From: Streptomyces cadmiisoli
Lineage (GTDB): Bacteria; Actinomycetota; Actinomycetes; Streptomycetales; Streptomycetaceae
DNA: 64,000 nucleotides
Direction of reading: 5' to 3'
Assembly: GCF_003261055.1 (NCBI RefSeq)
Contig: NZ_CP030073.1
Location: 7,812,001 to 7,876,000, forward strand
Under the pieces are notes generated by a model. The model had not been told where the DNA came from. It saw nothing but the letters and a program-made list of their open reading frames with translations, and did not search any database. Shown piece after piece: positions 58,200 to 64,000 of the stretch; the first letter of the stretch is position 1, and every line of letters starts with the position of its first letter. A program made the translations under genes and the position numbers.

Positions 58200-59873
58200 A
58201 TGGATGCGGACGTCATCGTCGTCGGAGCCGGCCTCGCCGGTCTGGTCGCCGCGCACGAACTCACCAGCCGGGGCCGCAAGGTCGCGCTGGTCGACCAGGA
58301 GAACGCCGCCAACCTCGGCGGCCAGGCCTTCTGGTCCTTCGGCGGGCTGTTCCTCGTCGACTCCCCGGAGCAGCGACGCCTCCGCGTCAAGGACTCCTTC
58401 GACCTCGCGTGGAACGACTGGCAGGGCAGCGCCGGTTTCGACCGGCTGGACGACGAGGACTCCTGGGCGGTGCGCTGGGCACGCGCCTACGTCGAGTTCG
58501 CCGCCGGGGAGAAGCAGTCCTGGCTGACCGGGCACGGCATCAGCTTCCTGCCCACGGTCGGCTGGGCCGAGCGCGGCGACCTGCGCGCGCACGGACACGG
58601 CAACTCCGTCCCGCGCTTCCACGTCGCCTGGGGAACCGGCACCGGCGTCGTCGAGCCCTTCGTCCGCCACGCCGAGCAGGCCGCGCGCGACGGACTGCTC
58701 ACCTTCCACCACCGCCACCGGGTCGACGAACTCGTCATCGAGGAGGGTGCCGCCCGCGGCGTGCGCGGCACGGTCCTCGCCGACGACGACTCGCCGCGCG
58801 GTGTCGCCTCCAACCGCGACCGGACCGGCGACTTCGAACTCACCGCCCAGGCCGTGGTCGTCACGACCGGCGGGATCGGCGCGGACCACGACATCGTCCG
58901 CCGCCACTGGCCCGAGCGGCTCGGCACGCCGCCCGCCCGGATGGTCACCGGCGTCCCCGCCTACGTCGACGGCCGGATGCTCGACATCAGCGCCGCGGCG
59001 GGCGTGCGACTGGTCAACCGGGACCGGATGTGGCACTACACCGAGGGCATCCGGAACTGGGACCCGATCTGGCCCGGCCACGGCATCCGGATCCTGCCCG
59101 GACCGTCCTCGATGTGGTTCGACGCGCTGGGCCGCCGCCTGCCCGCCCCGTGCCTGCCCGGATACGACACCCTCGGCACCCTGAAGCACCTGCGCACCAC
59201 CGAGGACATCGCCGGCCACGACCACTCCTGGTTCATCCTCACCCAGAAGATCGTCGAGAAGGAGTTCGCGCTGTCGGGCTCCGAGCAGAACCCCGACATC
59301 ACCGCCAAGGACCGCCGGGCGTTCCTGCGTGAGCGGGTGCTCGGAAAGGGCGCCCCGGGCCCCGTGGCCGCGTTCCTGCGCGAGGGCGCCGACTTCGTGA
59401 CCGCGCCCGACCTGGAACGGCTCGTCGAGAAGATGAACGCGCTGACCGACAAGCCGCTCCTCGACGCGGCCGCGATCCGCGGCCAGATCGAGGCCCGCGA
59501 CCTCCAGATCGCCAACCCCTACGGCAAGGACACCCAGGTGCAGGGCCTGCGCAACGCGCGCCGCTACATAGGCGACCGGCTCGGCCGGGTCGCCACCCCG
59601 CACCGCATCCTCGATCCCGGGGCCGGACCGCTGATCGGCGTCAAACTGCACGTCCTGACCCGCAAGACCCTCGGCGGCATCCAGACCGACCTCGACTCCC
59701 GCGCCCTGGGCGCCGACGGACGGCCGATCGAGGGCCTGTACGCGGCGGGCGAGGTGGCCGGCTTCGGCGGCGGCGGTGTGCACGGCTACAACGCCCTGGA
59801 GGGGACCTTCCTCGGTGGCTGCCTCTTCTCGGGACGCGCGGCGGGCCGGGCCGCCGCGCAGCAGACCGCCTGA
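58200..59873 (+). CDS. FAD-binding dehydrogenase (KstD/fumarate-reductase-like flavoprotein)
   Basis: A 557-residue cytosolic flavoprotein. The FAD dinucleotide motif is DVIVVGAGLAGLVAAHELTS (residues 4-23), with LVDQENAANLGGQAFWSFGG next. Later parts are VVTTGGIGADHDIVRRHWPE and, near the C-terminus, GLYAAGEVAGFGGGGVHGYN. It belongs with 3-ketosteroid dehydrogenase and fumarate reductase flavoproteins, and may remove hydrogen from a steroid-like or other hydrophobic substrate. No steroid catabolic genes are nearby, so the substrate is open. Operon partner of the TetR gene. Confidence 0.9.
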   Translation: MDADVIVVGAGLAGLVAAHELTSRGRKVALVDQENAANLGGQAFWSFGGLFLVDSPEQRRLRVKDSFDLAWNDWQGSAGFDRLDDEDSWAVRWARAYVEFAAGEKQSWLTGHGISFLPTVGWAERGDLRAHGHGNSVPRFHVAWGTGTGVVEPFVRHAEQAARDGLLTFHHRHRVDELVIEEGAARGVRGTVLADDDSPRGVASNRDRTGDFELTAQAVVVTTGGIGADHDIVRRHWPERLGTPPARMVTGVPAYVDGRMLDISAAAGVRLVNRDRMWHYTEGIRNWDPIWPGHGIRILPGPSSMWFDALGRRLPAPCLPGYDTLGTLKHLRTTEDIAGHDHSWFILTQKIVEKEFALSGSEQNPDITAKDRRAFLRERVLGKGAPGPVAAFLREGADFVTAPDLERLVEKMNALTDKPLLDAAAIRGQIEARDLQIANPYGKDTQVQGLRNARRYIGDRLGRVATPHRILDPGAGPLIGVKLHVLTRKTLGGIQTDLDSRALGADGRPIEGLYAAGEVAGFGGGGVHGYNALEGTFLGGCLFSGRAAGRAAAQQTA

Positions 59874-59895
59874 GCCGACGCGGCGGCCCGTCTCC

Positions 59896-60246
59896 TCAGG
59901 TGCCGAGGAGGCGGGCCAGCACCGCCGCGTGGCTCCGCTCGGGGGACTTGGACGCGGTCAGCAGGGTCAGCGTCGTCCCGCCCGCGGTCGTGCGCAGCCC
60001 GTCGAGGAGGCGGGCCGCTTCGGGCTCGGCCAGCTCCGCCTCGTAGCGGCGGGCGAACTCCTCGTACGACGGCTCGCCCGTGTGGTACCAGCGGCGCAGC
60101 CCGGTGGACGGGGTGAGCGCCTTGGGCCACTCGTCCACCTGCGCCGCGTCCTTCGACAGCCCGCGCGGCCAGAGCCGGTCGACCAGGACACGTACGCCGT
60201 CGTCGGGTTCGGGCCGGTCGTAGACACGGCGCACGCGGACACTCAC
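59896..60246 (-). CDS. DUF488 family protein
   Basis: A 116-residue protein matching DUF488: VRRVYDRPEPDDGVRVLVDR, LWPRGLSKDAAQVDEWPKAL, STGLRRWYHTGEPSYEEFAR and TLTLLTASKSPERSHAAVL. Family members are small uncharacterised proteins; the recurring RLWPRG segment is its hallmark. The GTG at 60246 has GAAAGG eight bases upstream. It converges on the flavoprotein gene. Confidence 0.9.
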   Translation of the reverse strand: MSVRVRRVYDRPEPDDGVRVLVDRLWPRGLSKDAAQVDEWPKALTPSTGLRRWYHTGEPSYEEFARRYEAELAEPEAARLLDGLRTTAGGTTLTLLTASKSPERSHAAVLARLLGT

Positions 60247-60383
60247 ACGCGGGACCTTTCTCGGGGCGGGTCGTCCGGGGAGCGTACGCCGGGCGGGCGG
60301 CCGCGGCCGTCGAAGCGGCCGGGGTTCCGCGGCTGTGTCGGCCGGATCCCGGTCGGGACGGGGCGGCCGATTCGGCAATGGGG

Positions 60384-61286
60384 TCAGCGCGGGCGCAGCG
60401 TCTGCTCCGCCGTGCGCGTCACGGCCTCCGCCACCGCCGCCAGGGCGGGGGAGTCGAGCTTCCACTGCTGCCAGTACAGCGGGACGTCCACCGCCCGGTC
60501 GGGCGCCAGGTGCACGAGCCGGCCCGAGCGCAGCAGCGGTTCGGCCTGGACCTCGGGCACCATTCCCCAGCCGAGGCCGGCGGCGACCGCGTCGACGAAT
60601 CCCTCCGAGGTGGGGACGTAGTGCCGCAGCGGGCCCGCGCCGCCCGCGCCGCCCAGCAGTCTGCGCACGAACCCGTCCTGGAGGTCGTCGCGCCGGTCGA
60701 AGACCACCACCGGCGCGTCCGGCAGCGCCTGTTCCACCGGTCCGCGCAGGTACCGTCCGGCGAAGTCCCGGCGGGCCGCGGCGACGTAGCGCATCGTGCC
60801 GAGCGGATGCACGGAGCAGCCCGCCACCGGCACGGACGACGACGTCACCGCGGCCATCACCAGACCCTCGCGCAGCAGCGCCGCCGTGTGGTCCTGGTCC
60901 TCGCGGCGCAGTTCGAAGCAGAGCCGCAGTTCGGCGGGTACGCGGGCGAGCGCGGGCAGGAACCAGGTCGACAGCGAGTCGGAGTTCACCGCGATCGACA
61001 CGCGGGTCGGCTCCCCCTCGCCGCTCATGCCGAGATCGGCGCGCGCGTCCCGCTCCAGCCGGGCCAGCTGCCGCGCCAACCGCACCACGACCTCACCGGA
61101 CTCCGTCGGCCGCACCGGCTTCGTGCGCAGCAGCAGGACCCGTCCGGTGCGCTGCTCCAGAGCCTTCACGCGCTGGCTGACCGCCGAGGGCGTCACGTGC
61201 AGGGCGGCCGCCGCCGCGTCGAAGGTGCCCTCGTCCACCACGGCGAGCAGGGTACGCACCTGGTCGAGCGGTAGCTCCGCTGTCAT
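60384..61286 (-). CDS. argP: LysR regulator of the ArgP/LysG type
   Basis: A 300-residue regulator. The HTH shows LDQVRTLLAVVDEGTFDAAA followed by ALHVTPSAVSQRVKALEQRT, and TKPVRPTESGEVVVRLARQL, which closely follow the ArgP/LysG group. The effector domain contains SIAVNSDSLSTWFLPALARV. ArgP and LysG sense lysine or arginine and activate the exporter encoded divergently, which is exactly the arrangement here with lysE. The 98-base intergenic region should carry its operator. Confidence 0.92.
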   Translation of the reverse strand: MTAELPLDQVRTLLAVVDEGTFDAAAAALHVTPSAVSQRVKALEQRTGRVLLLRTKPVRPTESGEVVVRLARQLARLERDARADLGMSGEGEPTRVSIAVNSDSLSTWFLPALARVPAELRLCFELRREDQDHTAALLREGLVMAAVTSSSVPVAGCSVHPLGTMRYVAAARRDFAGRYLRGPVEQALPDAPVVVFDRRDDLQDGFVRRLLGGAGGAGPLRHYVPTSEGFVDAVAAGLGWGMVPEVQAEPLLRSGRLVHLAPDRAVDVPLYWQQWKLDSPALAAVAEAVTRTAEQTLRPR

Positions 61287-61330
61287 CCGCGCCGCTCCGT
61301 TCCTCAGGCATGCATTAGCTGCATTAAGGA

Positions 61331-61373
61331 TACGTAAGAATCTTTAGCTGTACCTCTTGTGATCGCTTACGTA
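61331..61373. promoter_or_regulatory. Inverted repeat in the argP-lysE intergenic region
   Basis: TACGTAAG (61331-61338) and CTTACGTA (61366-61373) are perfect complements separated by 27 bases. A direct repeat GCATTA-N3-GCATTA lies just before. The AT-rich 98-base region is where a LysG/ArgP-type regulator should bind to switch on lysE. Confidence 0.5.
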
Positions 61374-61384
61374 GCGTCGAAGTC

Positions 61385-62005
61385 ATGTCCCAGGCTCTTA
61401 CCGCCGCCGCCGCAGGATTCGGCACCGGCCTCTCGCTCATCGTCGCCATCGGCGCCCAGAACGCGTTCGTCCTGCGTCAGGGCGTCCGCCGGGAGGCGGT
61501 CCTCGCCGTCGTCGGCATCTGCGCCCTGTCCGACGCCGCCCTGATCGCCCTCGGTGTCGGCGGAGTCGGCGCGGTGGTGGTGGCCTGGCCCGGCGCGCTG
61601 ACCGCGGTCGGCTGGATCGGCGGCGCCTTCCTGCTGGGGTACGGCGCGCTGGCGGCGCGCCGCGCCCTCCGGCCCGGCCGGGAGGCCGCCCTGCGCACGG
61701 ACGGGGAGGCCGCGGGGTCGCGCAGGCGGGCGGTGCTCACCTGTCTGGCGATGACCTGGCTCAACCCGCACGTCTACCTCGACACCGTCTTCCTGCTCGG
61801 CTCCGTCGCCGCCGACCAGGGCCCGTTGCGCTGGACCTTCGGCATCGGGGCCGCCACGGCCAGCCTGTGCTGGTTCGCCGCGCTGGGGTTCGGGGCCCGG
61901 CTGCTCGGCCGCTGGCTGTCCCGCCCGGCCGCCTGGCGGGTGCTGGACGGCCTCGTCGCCGCGACCATGATCGTCCTCGGTGTCACGCTCATCGCCGGAA
62001 GCTGA
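61385..62005 (+). CDS. lysE: LysE/ArgO-type amino acid exporter
   Basis: A 206-residue membrane protein with about six helices, exporting lysine or arginine when they accumulate. Family features are GTGLSLIVAIGAQNAFVLRQ (about residues 13-32), GICALSDAALIALGVGGVGA and MTWLNPHVYLDTVFLLGSVA. The ATG is 98 bases from the divergent ArgP-type gene and has only a weak GAAG upstream. The regulator-exporter pair is a self-contained safety valve against excess basic amino acids, for example during peptide feeding. Confidence 0.94.
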   Translation: MSQALTAAAAGFGTGLSLIVAIGAQNAFVLRQGVRREAVLAVVGICALSDAALIALGVGGVGAVVVAWPGALTAVGWIGGAFLLGYGALAARRALRPGREAALRTDGEAAGSRRRAVLTCLAMTWLNPHVYLDTVFLLGSVAADQGPLRWTFGIGAATASLCWFAALGFGARLLGRWLSRPAAWRVLDGLVAATMIVLGVTLIAGS

Positions 62006-62084
62006 CCGCACCGCGCCGGCCGCCGGACCCGGCTGCGATAGTGATGCCCCGATCCGAAAGATGTAGTGAACAACCAGGACACAC

Positions 62085-63377
62085 GTGGACACGAGCGAGA
62101 GCAGCCCCGAACCGCAGACCGCGACCCCGGTCGAGGCTGCCCGCGGCGGCTGGCGCCGCTGGGCGATGGACACCCGGCCCCTGCGGCGCCCCGCCTACCG
62201 GCGGCTGTGGGGCTCGACCATCGTCACGGCGGTCGGCAGCCAGCTGACCGCGGTGGCCGTGCCCAAGCAGATCTACGACATCACCGGCTCGTCGGCCTGG
62301 GTGGGGTACGCGAGCCTCGCCGGCCTGCTGCCGCTGGTGGTGTTCGCGCTGTGGGGCGGCGCGGTCGCCGACAGCATGGACCGCCGCAAGCTGCTGCTGA
62401 TCACCAACAGCGGTATCGCCGTCACCTCGGTGCTGTTCTGGCTCCAGGCGCTCGCCGGTCTCGACTCGGTCGCCGTGCTGATGGTCTTGCTCGCCACGCA
62501 GCAGGCCTTCTTCGGACTGAACGCGCCCGCCCGCAACGCCTCCATCGCCCGGCTGGTCCCCGAGCACGAACTGGCGGCCGCGAACGCCCTCGGCTCGACC
62601 GTGATGCAGACCGGCCTGGTCGCCGGCCCGCTGCTGGCCGGCGCCCTCATCCCGGTCATCGGGCTGCCCGAGCTCTATCTCATCGACGCCCTCGCCCTGT
62701 GCTTCGCCGTCTGGGCGGTCCTCAGGCTCCCCGCGCTGCCGCCGCTCACCACGTCGTCGACGCGGCGCGCCGGGCTGCGCGAGATCGCCGCGGGGTTCCG
62801 TTACATATCCCTGCACAAGGTCCTGCTGCTGTCCTTCCTCGCCGACATCGTGGCCATGGTCCTGGGCATGCCCCGGGCCCTGTTCCCGCAACTGGCCGCG
62901 CAGACCTACGCCCCGTACGGGGAGGGCCTCGCCCTCGGTCTGCTCTTCGCGGCGATCCCGTTCGGCGCCGTGGCGGGCGGCCTGTTCTCGGGCACCTTCT
63001 CCCGGGCCCGCCGGCACGGCTGGATGGTGATCGGCGCCGTGGTCGCCTGGGGTGTCGCGATCACCGGCTTCGGGCTGAGCACCAGTCTGTGGGTCGCGGT
63101 GGCGTTCCTGATCGCCGCCGGTGTCGCCGACATGGTCTCGATGGTGTTCCGCGGCGCGATCCTGCTGTCCGCCGCCACCGACGAGATGCGCGGCCGTATG
63201 CAGGGCGTCTTCACCGTCGTCGTGGCGGGCGGCCCACGGCTCGCCGACGTCCTGCACGGCACCGCGGGCTCCGCCTTCGGCCCGCGTACGGCCGTCGTGT
63301 GGGGAGGACTGCTGGTCGTGGGCGTCATGCTGGCGCTGGCCGCGGCGGTCCCGGACCTGCGCCGGTACCGCGTCTGA
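62085..63377 (+). CDS. MFS transporter, EntS/enterobactin-exporter-like
   Basis: A 430-residue permease with about twelve helices. The N-terminal part has RRLWGSTIVTAVGSQLTAVA and VFALWGGAVADSMDRRKLLL, the loop 2-3 motif of major facilitator proteins. Further on are NAPARNASIARLVPEHELAA and TDEMRGRMQGVFTVVVAGGP, typical of the EntS/MFS_3 drug- or siderophore-exporter group. The GTG start lies in an AT-richer patch 79 bases after the lysE stop. The substrate is unknown; no siderophore genes are nearby. Confidence 0.9.
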   Translation: MDTSESSPEPQTATPVEAARGGWRRWAMDTRPLRRPAYRRLWGSTIVTAVGSQLTAVAVPKQIYDITGSSAWVGYASLAGLLPLVVFALWGGAVADSMDRRKLLLITNSGIAVTSVLFWLQALAGLDSVAVLMVLLATQQAFFGLNAPARNASIARLVPEHELAAANALGSTVMQTGLVAGPLLAGALIPVIGLPELYLIDALALCFAVWAVLRLPALPPLTTSSTRRAGLREIAAGFRYISLHKVLLLSFLADIVAMVLGMPRALFPQLAAQTYAPYGEGLALGLLFAAIPFGAVAGGLFSGTFSRARRHGWMVIGAVVAWGVAITGFGLSTSLWVAVAFLIAAGVADMVSMVFRGAILLSAATDEMRGRMQGVFTVVVAGGPRLADVLHGTAGSAFGPRTAVVWGGLLVVGVMLALAAAVPDLRRYRV

Positions 63378-63393
63378 CCGGAAGGCCCCGGAC

Positions 63394-63852
63394 CTACAGA
63401 CCGCCGCCGCGCCGGCGCACCGTGTACTGCTCCATCAGCTGGCCGCGGGTCATCTCCAGCCGGTGGGCGAGGATCTCGGCGACGGTCCGCACCAGCAGCA
63501 TGCCGAGCTGGGGGTCCTCGTCGCACAGCGCGAGCACGGGCTCCGCCTCGAACTCGTAGGCGCGCACGGGGCTGAAGGCCACCGCGCCGAAGTCCCACCG
63601 GTGCGGCGGGAACAGCCAGGACCAGCCCAGGAGATCGCCCGAGCCGAGACTCGCGACGGTCACCCGCTGGACCGACGTGACCTGCTGGTCGAGCGAGACC
63701 GCCCCGGAACGGATGACCCAGAAGCGGTCGGCCGTGCCGCCCGCCTCGAAGATCCGGGTGTCCTCGGCGAAGGACACCTCACGGCCGACTTCCATCAGGC
63801 GCCGGCGCTGCGGAGGGGGAAGGGCGGTCAGCAGTTTCGTCGCTTTGGTCAT
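63394..63852 (-). CDS. Small cyclic-nucleotide-binding domain protein without HTH
   Basis: A 152-residue protein made almost entirely of a cNMP-type domain: FAEDTRIFEAGGTADRFWVI, SGAVSLDQQ and VTVASLGSGDLLGWSWLFPP. The C-terminal helix LVRTVAEILAHRLEMTRGQL is present, but there is no DNA-binding domain, so it is not a Crp/Fnr activator. The ATG at 63852 has GAGGAG about ten bases upstream; the frame is open to 63930. The canonical phosphate-binding arginine is not obvious (WSWLFPPHRWDF), so ligand binding is uncertain. Confidence 0.85.
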   Translation of the reverse strand: MTKATKLLTALPPPQRRRLMEVGREVSFAEDTRIFEAGGTADRFWVIRSGAVSLDQQVTSVQRVTVASLGSGDLLGWSWLFPPHRWDFGAVAFSPVRAYEFEAEPVLALCDEDPQLGMLLVRTVAEILAHRLEMTRGQLMEQYTVRRRGGGL

Positions 63853-64000
63853 GGCGCGGAGCTCCTCGCCGGCGATCGGTCCCGGTGCTGTTCCTATGCC
63901 CATTTCAGCCGCTCGGGGCGCGCCGAGCACCTCGGCGGCTCCGGCACCGGGCGCGCGACGCGGTGGACGACCGCCCGGTGGGCATGAAAAAGCCCTGGCT
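63853..64000. other. Window end without an assignable gene
   Basis: The last 148 bases include the leader of the cNMP-domain gene and nothing else that I can support. Any further gene starts beyond the window. Confidence 0.5.

Overview
The window is high-GC actinobacterial DNA, almost certainly a Streptomyces chromosome. GTG and TTG starts are frequent, genes are densely packed and often overlap by ATGA or GTGA, and the gene content is typical of the genus: a melC1-melC2 tyrosinase pair, an SsgA-like protein, a streptophobe membrane protein, popR-clpP3-clpP4 next to a SigB-type sigma factor, a 2-methylisoborneol operon, a GH19 chitinase and a GlnR-type nitrogen locus. I saw no rRNA, tRNA, CRISPR array, IS element or prophage. 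One short element with terminal inverted repeats and one decayed gene are present.

Layout. 1-6.0 kb: urea ABC transporter urtABCD (urtD cut by the window edge), a cytosolic AmiC-like binding protein and a divergent MarR regulator. 6.1-11.1 kb: DNA polymerase X with a PHP domain, a chitinase behind tandem DasR-like sites, a secreted PI-PLC-like protein and a decayed sphingomyelinase-type gene. 11.1-15.6 kb: a VOC protein, adenosine deaminase, a DinB-like protein, a divergent LysR/aldo-keto reductase pair and a DUF1905 protein. 15.9-20.1 kb: an unknown protein, a double-FHA ABC transporter and a streptophobe protein. 20.2-25.1 kb: stress and proteolysis island with an RsbW-like ATPase, a SigL-like sigma factor, PopR, ClpP4, ClpP3 and an epoxide hydrolase. 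25.1-27.3 kb: inverted-repeat element, a VOC protein and an esterase-like phytase-family protein. 27.3-30.8 kb: a three-gene operon for an encapsulin shell, 2-methylisoborneol synthase and geranyl-diphosphate C-methyltransferase. 31-43 kb: zinc alcohol dehydrogenase, VOC protein, RNase HI with a zinc-ribbon-like tail, tyrosinase pair, aldo-keto reductase, small membrane protein, SsgA-like protein, membrane pseudokinase, threonine dehydratase-like enzyme, AIM24 protein and a TerD-CAP-CAP fusion. 43.1-49.9 kb: glycan-degradation locus of a ROK regulator, GH27, GH95 and an SGNH esterase. 49.9-53.4 kb: an overlapping three-gene signalling operon encoding a REC-TrxR-like fusion, a cNMP-domain histidine kinase and a UBP zinc finger. 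53.7-64 kb: universal stress protein, DUF4032 protein, MBL-fold hydrolase, AlkB, a TetR/flavoprotein pair, DUF488 protein, ArgP/LysE pair, MFS transporter and a small cNMP-domain protein.

How the genes work together. Several units carry their control sites. Three SigB-type promoters (GNNT-N15/16-GGGTAC) precede the sigma factor and the RsbW-like gene. Two adjacent TCTGCC-N3-GGCAGA-type boxes sit upstream of clpP3, beside popR. Tandem DasR-like sites precede the chitinase. A TTGACA-N17-TAGGTT promoter leads to an apparently leaderless ROK gene. The most notable systems are the encapsulin/2-methylisoborneol operon, whose synthase has an unusually short N-terminal segment, and the REC-TrxR / cNMP-kinase / UBP operon, whose reductase lacks the expected CxxC and whose biochemical role I do not know.
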